A stretch of 64,000 nucleotides of DNA, taken from NCBI RefSeq assembly GCF_019399895.1, contig NC_091875.1:1364001-1428000 (forward strand). Direction: 5' to 3'. Below the pieces are notes generated by a model. The model ran no database searches. It saw nothing but the letters and a program-made list of their open reading frames with translations, and was not told where the DNA came from. Each line of letters starts with the position of its first letter. The stretch's first letter is position 1. Below are positions 36,566 to 49,576 of the stretch, in pieces. The stretch is from Cardiocondyla obscurior (Eukaryota; Arthropoda; Insecta; Hymenoptera; Formicidae). The translations under genes and the position numbers were made by a program.

Positions 36566-37584
36566 GTGAGTGTATTTTAAAACTATCGTAAAAGTAAAAT
36601 ATTTATCATATTCAGTAGATTTTTAAGTATTTGCTATTTGATGCGTGGAAAAATGTTCCGGGTCTTTCTCTGAGGAAACAAATTTAAGAACCAGCTATGC
36701 ACGAGCGCAGTCCTTTAAAAATAGAAAGCACACAAGCTCGCTTTCCTTTCCTTTCCCCGCTTAGAATACGTAGATAAAATCCGTGCAACTGTACGCCGAA
36801 ACCCTGCAGATCACTCTTAATGTTAAAATTAATTAACAATTAATAAATTATATATATATATATTTTTTTTTTTTTCAATTTTAAATTCAAATACCACGTT
36901 GATTCTGAATCAATGCCTCTTGGTTCTCACGTATAAGTTTTATTTTATAATTCAATTTTTTCTTGTACCGCACGTAATAATTACATCTTATTAATAACAC
37001 CGTGAGTAAACTTATGACTCGGGTTTGAGAAAAATGATCACTTATATCTCAGATTGGTATTTTAATTAGCGTTTTATGGAAACAGCGCGGCGGGGATTTG
37101 CTCAGTATCTCGTATAACCTCTGACACCTGCGTTTTATACCCACGATTAAATACCTGGCTTCCGCGCAGACTTTAGCGTTTTTGATCAATTAAAGGATGT
37201 TAGTTATAACGCTTCTTTACATTTTTAATTTCTAAATTATCTCGACTTTCTATTCTATCAGGCGCGATACTTCACTTAGATTTTTTTTTTTTTTTAATAA
37301 TTTGACAGATAAATGTTAAATAAATACCGTTTATCTTTACAATTTTATTTCATTATTATTTGAAGATTAAAGAAGTATTTGGATAAAATTTCAAAGTGTC
37401 ACGTACAGCTGTTTTTTTGTGTAACCTTGTAAGGACTCTATTTTCACTGACAGTTCTTAAATTTGTATCCCCTGAGGAAAAACATCGCGCGGGCTCAGGA
37501 TTATGCAAATTGGAAACACATAGGTGGCATCGTGTCCTATTGGAGGGAAAAAGAAAGAGAAATATAACTCGACTGCGCGTTTCG

Positions 37585-37600
37585 ATCCATCCATCCATCC
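37585..37600. repeat. (ATCC)4 microsatellite
   Basis: Four copies of ATCC occur in tandem inside the large navigator intron. It is short and probably neutral. Confidence 0.85.
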
Positions 37601-40600
37601 GGATGTGACGTGGCTCGTTTTCTTGGCGAGATGCACTCGGAATCCATAAAACACGTATTTCTCTCCTCTCGTTTTTCTTTTCTCTCGACCCTTTCGCCTT
37701 TCTTCCTATTCAAACACAATTCTCACATCCACGGTAAATATTGACGAATTGAAAATTAGAAGCCTTTGCGTCTTTTTATTCCGCTCTCAATATAATAAAT
37801 TTGTTTCTGTTGGATTGCGAATAAAATGTTCTTCAAATATTACTAGTAGTAAAAAGGATGTACCACGAACAGTTTTGTATTATTCTTCTCGGAAGGGACT
37901 CCATAGTTTACTAGGCGAGAAAGCTCTTCTATGGCTTAATAGCTGCAGTTTCCTTTGCTAAGTACTTCATATTAATTTAGAGCTTAGCTCGGAGTGACGA
38001 CGTAAAGCTTTTCGAAGTTCTTTTCTTAAGTTTCGTTCTTACCCTCGATCGAACGAACGGCAGAAACGAGTTTGTAGTCAAGCTCGTAGACGTCGTCTTT
38101 CCAATTTCGCGGTGTCGAGGGTGGACGCTAAGGAAAGGAGAAGGGCTCCGGTCTATAATTAAAGCAAGTCGAACACACGCGCCACGTGTACAGGGTGATT
38201 CACGTTAATGATAAGTGAAGATAATTTATCGCGGCAGAGAAACACAAACTCGATCAGTCTGTTTCTTTTTTTTTTTTTTTTAAACTTGTTTAAAGAAATA
38301 TTTTTTGTTACGGCAATTTTAATGTACAGAGCAGAATAGAATTTTTAGCTCATTTTTATGTCTACGAACTCGAGTAGAAAATTTTTTAGACCTTATAATA
38401 TACGCGATTACTATTAATTATATTGTATAATTTTGAGAAATATAGAATTTAAAAATGTTGATGCTAAAGATATTTTCTATTATTTTTTTTTTTTATTTAT
38501 ATATTTTTAAAGATTTGTGAAACACCTTGTAACCGACTCGAATCACGTGTTTTCCTTTCGGGACCGCGCTCAGCACGCGACTCGCAACCCGTCGTCAGTT
38601 TATAACTAGTACGCACTCCTGCGACACGTACAATAGCGATACAGAACGTAACGTGCGCTCTTCGTTTGCTACATAAACCGGAAGCCTATTGTTGCACAAA
38701 TTGATGTGTAGTATTATACACATCGATATCGATGAAGATGCAAGCTATCTTTTAACTTTCTAGTCTGATACCTACGTTAATTCTTTTAATTCCTTAAAAA
38801 AAAAAAAGTATTTAAATTGAAAATATTAATATTCTTTGCTGGAAAGTTTGCGCATTCTTTTTCAGTCTGCATTAATTTGATCCTGCGACAGAACCGGGCT
38901 GATTCTTTTCTTCGCGCTATCCTTCGATCGTCAACGTTGTTTTGACGATTAAAAGAGTCGGTTAAACTCAAACTTAGACCGGAACCGGCGTGGCATCTTT
39001 GGCCAGTCGACTCATTGCGATCTATTTCTATTTCGCGGATAATCCACTCTCTCGAGATAGCGAGGATGAGTCATTTCGTATATATTAGTCAAGCATCGCG
39101 CCGGTCTCTCTAATTTCCTTACGGTAATAATTTATTAATAGTACGAATTGTCCTAATTTTTATCTAAATTTTGCCTGCTCTCTGAATTCTTTTGAAACCC
39201 TGTTTAAACAATGATTCAATTAAAGATATCAAGAAATAAATGTTGATGTACTCAAATTCTTATCACATCGATCTCAAATACAAAATACATGTAGAATTAT
39301 GATGCAATTTACTATGTCGAGATAACATTAAAGATCAAAGAACGATATCGCGTTTGAAAGTAAACGCGACTCGTCGAGAGTGCTCGAATAAATCGATTGC
39401 TCGATGGTTTACAATATAAGACGAGCGCGAACAAGTGTTGGAGCAAGGAAGTATGCGGGATGATGATGATAGAATGTCGAAAACGCCAGCACGTCGCAGG
39501 TGTCCTAGATACGAGATAGTAGTACGTATGTAGTGTATGTGCTCCGCGAGTGGTAAAGAGCGAAGAGAGAAAACGAGGAAAACATAGGCGCGGTTTCCCA
39601 GCATATAAGAGCCCGCTTTGTGAAAAAAAAGGAAAAAAAAAAAAAAAAGAAAGAAGTATGTGTTCTCGGCCGTAATTCCTCTCTTTGAGCTGAAAAATCC
39701 GTCGTGTACGGAACACGTGTACGCAGATATCCTTGAAAGCCCGTGTTTACGTCATTTCGAGCACGTTAACGCGAATAATCTAACAACAGCTCGATTTTCT
39801 AACGTGAGATTTCTCCCGGGAAAAAGTACTGTAAGCCTCACGCTATCGATCTCGATTATCCGTGATTCGTTACCGCGCGTATAAGCGTATGTACTTTGTA
39901 TTCGCCGTGTGAAATTAACGTAACGATCCGTACAATAGTAAAAGTGTAGAACAAAAAAAAAAGAAAAAAAAGTAGGCAATGAGCAATTTTTGAATCAGGC
40001 GTATCTTCTCTTAATTAATGTTCAATCGCGTGGAGAATCTTTTCTCGTAGCCATATCCACCGCATCTCGATTGATCCCCCGCTCGGACGTGACGTTACGA
40101 ACGACTCGAAATGACTCGGGGAATGCAATTTTCCCTTGACGTACGCGCAATGCATTCTACGTCCTTAGATTCCCCACGATTCATGCTCTTAATCTCATTT
40201 CAACACCGCGGCCATTTATTTTCCTTTATTGAAGTAACATAGAAATTGCAATGTGTCCGTCGTCAAAAAAAAAAAAAAAAAAAATTACATTTTGACCGAG
40301 CTGCCTTAATGAGCCCTTTACATGTAAACCAATCATTTCCATCATACTTATGTACAATTTAGAAAGTAACTGAATTTGCGTAATAAAGACTTAAAAATAG
40401 TACGCATTCCGGGTACTTCCGGTCATTTGTCAGCGTGCAAGCGAACAGGTCTTGTTTTCAAAAGTTAATGACGTTCCCGCGCGAGTCGATAAACTGTTAC
40501 ATTGTCGAATAGCGGTCCGGCGTGTTCGTGAAAGATTCAGTAATTCGATTCGCGAATGTCTTGGTGAATGACCGCGGGAAAAAAAAAAAAAGAAAAAGCC

Positions 40601-40618
40601 TCGCCTCTCCCGGATCCT

Positions 40619-40663
40619 GTTAGTATAGTGACCGTCCAGATCGCACAATGCGGAGTAAATTGG
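40619..40663 (+). pseudogene. Possible relic of a delta-tubulin N-terminus
   Basis: The frame reads VSIVTVQIAQCGVNW. The delta-tubulin N-terminus is MSIVTVQLGQCGNQIG, so SIVTVQ and QCG match exactly in register, with I for L and A for G between them. The start codon position is GTT, the glycine before QCG is changed, and the similarity stops after QCG, where the next bases read GTAAAT like a splice donor. The rest of a tubulin is not present nearby. I read it as a very short decayed copy inside the navigator intron. A match of this length could also be chance. Confidence 0.3.
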
Positions 40664-43600
40664 ATGGAAATACGCGGATCAAAAGTGGTCAGTGCTCTCC
40701 CTATTTCTTTACATGTTCATAATTTACGTTTTAAGATCCTGACACATTCTAGTTCGAACACGGTCTAGCCTTGCTTCACGCTTCCGTAATTAGAATATTG
40801 AGACTAAATTAAATTTTTTTTTTTTTTTAAGTTTTGTCCAATTAATAATTAATTTTAGCATTTGATTTTACTATTATCGCCACTAGAATGACCATTGTCC
40901 TAATTAAAATTAATGAGCTAATAATATATACACCGATGGGATATGTAGACACGATAACTGACCCCACTCACGATTTCGCGAGCCACGTGGATACCTGGGT
41001 TTTCCAGGCTCCCACAGTTGGAGCACGCTCCCACTACCTGTCGATTGCTCCTTCTTTCTTCCACTTTCGTCCTTCTCCGCGAACTCGCTATCGCGGTCCC
41101 TGCTCGGCCAATTGCGGTGTGGCTTACCTCGACCTCGTGTCCCTGTATGTTCTCTCTGTCTCTCGTCGCTTAGTGTCCTACGAGTGATCCAGCAGCGTGG
41201 ATGCTGCAGCGGTTCTCGCGGCCAGGCGACACGCGAAACGTGCCAATAAATCAATCAATTAATTTTATCGCGATGTGCAGTGCCCGTTGTCGTGACACTA
41301 ATTAGTTAATTGGCTAGCTGACCACTTGGCACGCTTTACGCTTTATGCCCGATGAGGGAATACCGGAGTCGTTATTAGGTAATATTGAATTCTTTATTGA
41401 CTTAAATTTGTAGTAATTAAATTTTAATTTGTACATATTTAATTTCTTATTTTATTTACAATTTTGTATGATATATGAATTATTAAAAACAAAAAAAGAA
41501 CTTTGATCATTAAACGTCGAACGCGAACGTTCATACTTTATTAAAATGTGAAAGTATTAACTGTCTCTGGTCGATCAACGATTTTTAAAGCTGTATTTAT
41601 CGAGATAAATACCTGTTTGTTAAGTTAATGTGTACGTATTTGGGACATAAGAAAGCCCAGAATGCGAGTACTCGCTAGATACTCCGCACAGGCGTGTGCT
41701 CTCTGTCTTTTCTTGGTTAACGCTTCGTAGTGTTCAAGTAGCACGTGCCAAGCGGTGATCCGTTTTACTCCCATGGTCTCGTTCTCGTCTCTTGCATCTC
41801 GGTTCTTTATGAATGGAAAAATTATCAGTCTTCCAGCCTAGCGCGCGCTTACTTTCATCTTCGCGTACGATCTTTCAAGTGCTCGAATTTATAGATCGCC
41901 GCTGCCGTTACCGTGTAGAACAAATTAATATCGATCTCGTAGAAACTGTGGGAAATTAAATTTTTTTTTTTTAATTTTATTTCACGAGTATTTAACGGTA
42001 TGTGATGCGTCACCATATCTACCAAACATCTTTTTTTTTTTTTTTTTGTGAATAAATGCCGGCATTCGTAATAAACATATAATTATAGAAGCAGCTTATT
42101 GCGGGCCTTAAATCTTATATTTCGGGATTCGGTTAATCAAGTCTAGACGAGAAATCGAAGTAACGGCTCGGCAAAATCACAGAAGGCCGACTGTGCGTTG
42201 GTACCGCTCGCTCGCAATGAACTAGCTTGGCTTGGACGAGCTCATTAACTCATAAAATTGTACGGGCTGAGTTGTCAGTCAAAGAAACAGCGACACTCGC
42301 GCGCAGTTAATAAAGCGACCGTTAATCGGCGACGACGATGACAACATACCGTGGTGAATTCCTCTTAACTAAGTTCGACCCCTCGACACCCAAAACGATT
42401 GCATTCACCGCATTTGCCAGACTGCCAAGCAAATTATTTTCAAGCTCGCTGTTGTCCATCGCACGCGAATGCATTGTCAGAGAGAAAGAGAGAATACTCG
42501 TTCCTAAATCTGAACAATTGTTAAAATATCGACTGACCTAATCGTGAAACTCTTCGACGTAATACATTATAAAAATATAAAATAAGAATATTAGTTAGTC
42601 TCTTTATGAGACTTATTCTAGCTGAAATAGTCGTGATATATATATCTTTAGAGCTACAACTTAATCGATTAACATTTAAATTCTTAGGTTCTTATTCAAT
42701 TTCAATCAATTTAATTTTTTTTTTTTTTTTTTTCTCTTTCTTTTTGTTGTCCGTTGATCTTCTGTTGCAAACCCACAAATGATTGTATTTGATTAAATCA
42801 CTTTGAACAGGTTATAAAAAGAAGGCTAAGCAAATCGTGTGAACGAATGGAAAGTAAACGACGATTTCGTGCGACCCGCGGGTGCGTTTTATTAAATTAT
42901 TATCGTCGTTTACGAGTCCGGAGCCCGTTCGGTCTCGGACGACGCTGGTAAACGGCCGCGAGGATCGGCAATGTCAAATTGCCTCTTAAAATGAGCGTAA
43001 AGCAAATTGCATAAGTGGCGAGGTACACGCTGGCCAATCGCAGTCTCGTCCTCGATGCGCATACCGCCACTACGCCTGTCATATGCGGAGTACGTGTCGT
43101 ATCCTTTGTGATACCTGCGGTCGCATACCTGCGTCTTGTCGCGATCTTTCACGTAAATTGTTGCCGACTTCCGCCGCCGTGGAAAATTGCGGGTGCTCAT
43201 TATAACGTGGCCTTGAAGTGGGAAAATAGACAATTATCCTAGCTTACGTTCAACAACATCGAGCATTCGCATACGCGCGGCACACGTAATACCAGGGACA
43301 TTAAAAATAATTGTAGCAAAAATATAATTAGATTTCCGTTTTCATATTAGGAAGGAAAAAAAAATGTTTTATTTATTTTTATGTGTATTACAAACCACGT
43401 TTAGAAAAGGTAAAAAAAAAAAAGAAAAAAAAAAATTTATAAATTAAGTGGCCGTAGTAATAATATTTTTCAAAGTTTCTGGTAGTCTTCTTGTACAAAA
43501 ATGTTGAATCTCACGTAAAGGCTGATGAGAAAGAGAAGAAAACGCGTGAATGTGAACTCGCCACAGACACTCCTTATCTTCTCTCCTACAACTATTTCAG

Positions 43601-46600
43601 CTATTCGACCTCGTAAATCATTCCGCACACGCGTGCCGCGCGCGTCGAGCATCGCTCGCGAGCATCGCCCTGCAACCGCGAGCCTCTCGATATCCGTCAA
43701 ACGAATTGCACGTAGCGCAACGAGCCCCCGCGCCGATTGATGTGTCTATTCAACGGCGCACTGACGATTTATAAACTGTTTCTTCTTTTCGCAAGGCGTA
43801 AATTCCACGCCTCAAGTGATTCGAATTTGAATTTTCCCCGCCCGTTACGTCCGCCGCGCACACGTACGATCGCAATTAGCGCGATCGTCGACTCGCGGTA
43901 TTTCGCGAATGCGAAATCGCCGATCTCGCCGTGATTGCGATTCTATTGATATTGAGTTGCGGAGCTGGAAAAGCTTTGCAGGGAATCGGCCTGGGTTCGG
44001 TTAATTTCGCGTAAATTAACAATACGTTTTGAGGTTCGTCGGGATTGACTGCGCAAAGCAAATATAATTAAAGTTAAAATAAATTCCATCGGCGAACGTT
44101 TTACACTCGTAAAAGTGCGTTGCACTTAGCGAAAACCGAACAGCGAACGCGACAGTCGTAAACGAATCAATTACTACAAAAATAATACACCGGCAACACA
44201 CATCGCCGAGGAATATTTGACGGTCGTTTTGTTCGTTCGCCAAATTTGGTTTTGTTCACATTCTTTTATTTCTTTCACAATTTGGTAAATAATTTTTTGA
44301 TGAGGCAAATTTGCGCGTGCTAATTAAGCCCATTATTTTATAACGTATATTAGAATTTCAAATTAAATAAACTATAATATAAAATACAGCTTTTTTTAAT
44401 TAAAAAAATAACGAGTAAAATTTAACGTTCTCTTTTTCAGGCGACTAGGATATTAGTTACGATTCTAGACGTACGTTGGTTTTAATGAGTTCTCGTGAAC
44501 CCGCGGGGAGTTAGTTTTTCATCGAAGAATCGATTCGTCCGCGCTCTTGCAAATTTCAACGCACGTTCGATGAAATTACGGCAGAAAACTGGGATAGAAG
44601 GGCATGGGCAAAAGTAGTCTCCTAACGGTACCGAAAATGGCGAGCCAGATGTGCAATCTGGTCGCGTATCTTCGTGCGCAATCTTCGTAAATTTCGCGTA
44701 ACCGTCTCGCACTTTTGCATGCGATGATAACGCCGGATACGCAGAACTCTTTACTATTACTCTTGATTAATTCAAGCGAATGAGATAATAAGGTGGTATA
44801 TACGTCTGCACGTATATCACGCAAGCGGTTCCTACGGTGTATTTATTGACATGAAACGGATATGATTATTGCACTGCGCGGATCTAGTTCGCCGGAAACC
44901 GAAGGTCAGTTAGGCTGGGTGACACATGTGTGCATACGTTGCAGTCCGCAACTCGCGGCGCATTGCAGCAGCGAAATGCAGTTCTGCGATCGTTATCGTT
45001 GCTCATTGTATGCGCTGTGCCCGCTGCCGTTCTCATCAGCGCGTAGATTTTTGCCCGTAAGCCGTTGTCCGATCATATACCGACTTGAAATGAGATTCAA
45101 GGTGAGCTTCGATCTCAGAATATGCAATTCGAGCTCGTCGCGATAACGTGATTCACTTTAGAGGACCCGTAGACCCCTCCGAGTGATTATTATGTGATCT
45201 CGGATCGGAATATCGTCTCTTTTTTTTTTTTTTTTTCTCTTCGCAGTAGGCGCGAAAGAAAAGGCCATAAGGATCACTTAATTCCGAGGAGTTCAACAAA
45301 AATCGAGAGTGAGATTAAACATTTAAGAATCCGGAAGTCTTAAAACTTCGATACCTGAATTGAAATAGAAGGATCGGCGGAAATACGATAAAATTTTTTT
45401 TTCTTCTTTTTTTTATTGTAATGTAAGTTTCGTGGAATTCTCATAAATATTCGAAACTTGGACCGCAGACTTCGAGGATAGCTCACCGCTCAAAAATCTC
45501 AATAGTCTGTATACCTGGAAAAAGCTGTATTAAACGAGGATAAATCGAGTTGTTTTATTGAAAATAAATTTGTTCGAATTTTGTTTCTTAAAAGTTTGGA
45601 ATTCACAAGGTTTCTCGTAAATTAGCACTGCGCACACGATTCGCTATTGATTTATCGACGAATTATAAGATTGCCCAGCTTTTTGAAGCCGTTCGCGAAC
45701 CGTTCATTTTTCGCCGCAGATTATCATGCTCCCGTTATACATTCCGCGAATTCTGTCGGTCGTTGTAACCATTAAGCCGGCTTGTTTGGACCCTACTGGA
45801 TTACACTGGGCGACTCGGAATTTCGATGAGATTGCAACTTACTCACCTTTTAAATTTGTAATCAGATCCTAAGAATCTTAGAATTTTAGCCCCAAAACTT
45901 TTAATCTTGATAACGTAAATTTTTTACAAGTACTGCTTTAAAATATTTATCCTCCAATTTTAATAGAATTTTCAGCGTCTCGAGTTCCACACTTTAAATA
46001 CCTCATGTTTTTTTCTTTAATAATACAGATAAACTTTTTTTTCTGTACAAGTTATAAATGAAAAAATAATTGCATTATTATTTATTCAGTCGCTACTTTA
46101 ATATTAATCTCCGGAGTTTACTTCAGTCTTGTTTTAATCCATCAAAAGTAGCTCGTTTGCTACTTTGCTATTTATTAATTGTTTTTTTTATAATTTCGAT
46201 AAGACCGAGTGCTGCGTAAGGCGTGAATAATTTTCTTCGGCGAGAAGTTCGTCCCGCAACGCGGTTTAAATTGAGGCACGTTTTCAGCAATGGCTTTAAT
46301 TAAAACCCGCAAGGCAAACGGTAATCTGTACTAATCATGAAATTGATCCGCCACGCTTCCAACACATACGAACTCTTTCTTCCTTTGCTTGAGATAAAAG
46401 GGCCGTCGACCTAGCTTTCGGAAATTCCGAAAATTCCACAAAAGGTGACAGTGCGGCATTAATTAAATTCCTTCGTTGTCGCTGGTAAACCAAACAATTA
46501 ACCGCTAGGCCGAGTCCGCACTCCGTATAGCTTTATTTAGGTTTAGAACGATCAAGTGTTGTCATATTAATAATTAATTTAATAATTCAATATTAATACT

Positions 46601-48136
46601 GTCGGGACAAATTTAAAACACGTATCTTCGTATATATTTGAGCTCGTGCATGCGCGAATTTCTGGAATTAGTATATCCATTAGCGAGTAGAGTCAATTAG
46701 ATCCGCTGACCAAAGACTGGATTCGTTTTACCATTTCGAAGCTGAGGCATTGCGTTAATTGTAGGTTTTAACGAGCGTCGGCTCGTCCAGCTGCCGCTTC
46801 CATTTCCGGGTTGTCGTACGGACATTGCACGTCTTCTCTCTCTCAGAGGTGTCTTAGAAAATCAGGTTAGCCTTGCCAGGAATCCCCTTTCGCTCTTTCT
46901 CCCCACATTAAACGGCGCTCATTTAGCAAAAAAGCTTGGAGGAAATTCACTCTGAATTCCACAAACTTCTTATTATAAATTTCATTACGCTCGGATCAAA
47001 TTTATTCTAATTGTATCAGCTTAATTTTCTGTTGTAGAATGTTTCAATTTCTACACGTGAAAATAAAATGGTGGTTATTAATTTGTTGTCACGTTGACAA
47101 TCAAGAGGGAAGTTTATTAAAAAATTATCTCAGCTATTTAGAAAATTTATATTCCTCTTTTATGGATTTTTGTGGAAATGTCAAATTTTTATTTAAAGCA
47201 CGTTAAATCATTTTCTGTATTTCTACACTTGGGCTATTTCTGGAATCTCTTTAATTTAATCGCGATACAACATCCACGTGGTTAGCAAGAAGAAAAGATC
47301 ATGTGTAAGATAAGCGCAACTATTTAGCTATTAGATGGCAAAAGTCCGGAAGGCATGGGCAGTCTAAAAATATTCTGTCCATCCACGTTGTCCGTTACTA
47401 CTTCAGGATCGTAGCAGAAGACGTGTGATGTGCAGCTTTCGTACAACAAGATATCGTCGGGCAACTCATTAGGTTTTTCTTTTGATGGATTTTATTAATT
47501 AAAAAAAAAATTTCTAAAATATATAACATCCATTATCCGAATAATAAAAGCAAAAATTGCTCGAATTGATCTTTTGTACTTGGTTTTCGATACTGGCCTC
47601 GATATCGATCTAAGCTTTCTCAGAAGTAAAAGACAAATAATATGCGTTATATTATTTCGTCATCCGTGATATAAAAGACGAAAGAGAAGGTGCATGAAGA
47701 AAAGGAGAGTCCTTCTATAGCACTCCTTTCCTCTTGTTCGTTTTCTCCCTCGTGAACCGCAGAAGCGAAGACGTTACCATAAGAGGACATCTCCCACCAT
47801 ATATGGACCTCGACCTCTCTTTCTCTCTTTCTATCCTCCCTTTTCTCTCCTTTCTCCTGTTCTGGGGACTACAGTCTCGCGGGCCCCTGGGGTATTTCAA
47901 AGGGTCCTTGCGCACAGGTATCTGTAACTCATGAATACATTTGCATCGGCTAGTTAATTAATTCTGATTTAACGAATCATAATTATTTTCTGTATTATTT
48001 CTTAAATTGAGGTGTAATCGTATGTGTATTAATAATGTCCCTCTCGCTTTCTCTCGCTCGATAATTTTAATTTAATTGAAATAGAGATGACAGAATGAAA
48101 TAATAATACATCGAGTTAAACGTTTATTGAGATTAA

Positions 48137-48364
48137 TTGGGGAAGTGCTTGATTTTGATCGTCATAAACGACGGACCGTACGTGCGATTCTTCATTGCGA
48201 TCCACGCGTCCAGCAAGGAGGAGATACTGGAATGCATTAAAAAGCGTCGTCGCCATTTACGGCTGTCACCTCACCAGGATAACTCGAAACTGCTCGCAGT
48301 GAACTTCGCCTTTTGCGGTGCGGCTCTTCTAAAGATATCCTTTTTCAAGACTAATGGATCATGA
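48137..48364 (+). other. Exon-like open frame without a start codon
   Basis: Seventy-five codons are open between stops at 48134 and 48362, with no ATG in frame. The translation (containing IAIHASSKEEILECIKKRRR) has a protein-like mix of residues compared with the homopolymer-driven frames around it. Neither end has a clear splice site. I do not recognise it. It may be chance or a decayed fragment. Confidence 0.2.
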
Positions 48365-48803
48365 TAAGGACTTGCGTCTCGATGATACAACGTTTCATAC
48401 TTCTCTTTTTCTTTCTTTCTCTCTCTGTATCATTGGAGAAATAAAGAAAAGAAAAAGAAAACTTGTATCACAGTCCCTGGCGTGATGTGGCGCATTCCGA
48501 TTAAGTTGTCAAAGGGAGCAAGATCAAGAACAAGAAATTTCGATGATTATAAATGAAACGCAAAATATTTTATGTTTATTCGACTCGATTTTTAATTTTT
48601 AATTTTTTTTTTTTTTTTAATTTAATTTTAAATTAATTAAAAAGATTGGAATTCCTGCTTGATATTAATCAAGCTTATTGGTATTTGTATCGATGCTGCT
48701 AAATCAAGCGTCTTGCTAAAGCTTACCTCTCATGTAGTAGGTTTTCCGATTAAATTAACGGGGTGAACGATACGTACGTTCCCATGACCAGGTGAGTCAT
48801 CGA

Positions 48804-48820
48804 CTCTCTCTCTCTCTCTC
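48804..48820. repeat. CT dinucleotide microsatellite
   Basis: A run of CT repeats continues into TTTCTTTCTCTCTTTC. It lies in the large navigator intron about 600 bases before the next exon. Confidence 0.85.
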
Positions 48821-49406
48821 TTTCTTTCTCTCTTTCGTGCCACCCTGCAGTGCCTCGGCACGGGTCGTTTTCTGGGCAAAAGCTGAGACTAGAAACAATG
48901 GAAACGAGAGGTCGGTAGGCACGTGTGTGCAAGGTAGCTGCGATCGTGGCGGTCACGTTTCACTCTCGCGCAGTATGTATCGTGTGTACGGTGTACCGCA
49001 CGGAAAGCCAGTAAAGGGCTTTTGTATGCATCTCTCTCGAGGACATCCTATACTCTTCCGCCTTCCCTTTCTCTCTTCGCAACAGAGAACGTTATCTGTA
49101 CACCTCTCTTCGATTTCCTGATTGTAAAACTAAGATGCTTGCTAGATATTGAGAACTTGCATAGTCACATTGGCTTTGCGAATTGATAAGAAATGATCGG
49201 AACTGTCTCTTGCTGATTTTAAGAATAATACGTATATTAGATTTTTTTCCGACGTCAACTATAGCAAATAATTTAAAGATTGAAAGTAATTTAGGACTTT
49301 GCGTAGAAATAAAATATGTGTTTATTAAAAATAAAAAACAGGAAGTGTCGTGAAATTGGAGGAAAAAAAAAAAAGTCAATGACGATGCTTCGCTTTTGTG
49401 TTACAG

Positions 49407-49576
49407 GTCGAAAACGTGAGCTTGTGCGTAGGAGCGCTGCGGGCTCTGGGAGCGGATGTAGGTGCTGTCAACCCGGGTGAATTGGCTGCGGGATCCACCC
49501 TGTGGCCGGTGCTGGCTTTGCTCTTTGCCCTGTCACGCTATAAACAACGTGCCAAGCAGTTACAGGATATGCCCAG
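49407..49576 (+). CDS. Neuron navigator (sickie) CH domain, last part
   Basis: The 170-nt exon begins VENVSLCVGALRALGADV and ends LLFALSRYKQRAKQLQDMP plus two bases. Vertebrate NAVs read IENVDVCLSFLAARGVNV and LGLFFSLSRYKQQ at the same places, so this completes the CH domain. The acceptor (GTGTTACAG) is phase 0 and the donor (CCCAG|GTAAGT) is phase 2. The exon is GC-rich, with many CTG and GCG codons, in sharp contrast to the AT-rich introns. The centre (AVNPGELAAGSTLWPV) is less conserved than the ends. The phase-2 donor matters because a second first exon at 55623 ends in the same phase. Confidence 0.95.

Larger units (their letters stand above)
36566..49406 (+). other. 12.8-kb intron inside the CH domain
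   Basis: The intron runs from GTGAGT to GTGTTACAG. I found no further CH or navigator exon in it. It contains an (ATCC)4 microsatellite at 37585-37600, a delta-tubulin-like scrap at 40619-40663, a CT microsatellite at 48804-48820, an exon-like frame at 48137-48364, and several GC-richer patches (for example 42880-43240 and 43550-43940). An intron of this length in a conserved domain leaves room for enhancers or nested transcripts, but I can name none. Confidence 0.65.

Noticed and set aside
44862..45146. 94-codon cysteine-containing frame
   Set aside because: The cysteine pattern is irregular, there is no signal peptide, and there is no splice or homology support.
47734..47934. Signal-peptide-like frame (MDLDLSFSLSILPFLSFLLF) with a donor-like GCGCACAG|GTATCT
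   Set aside because: The hydrophobicity comes directly from a CT-rich tract, and no partner exon or promoter is visible.
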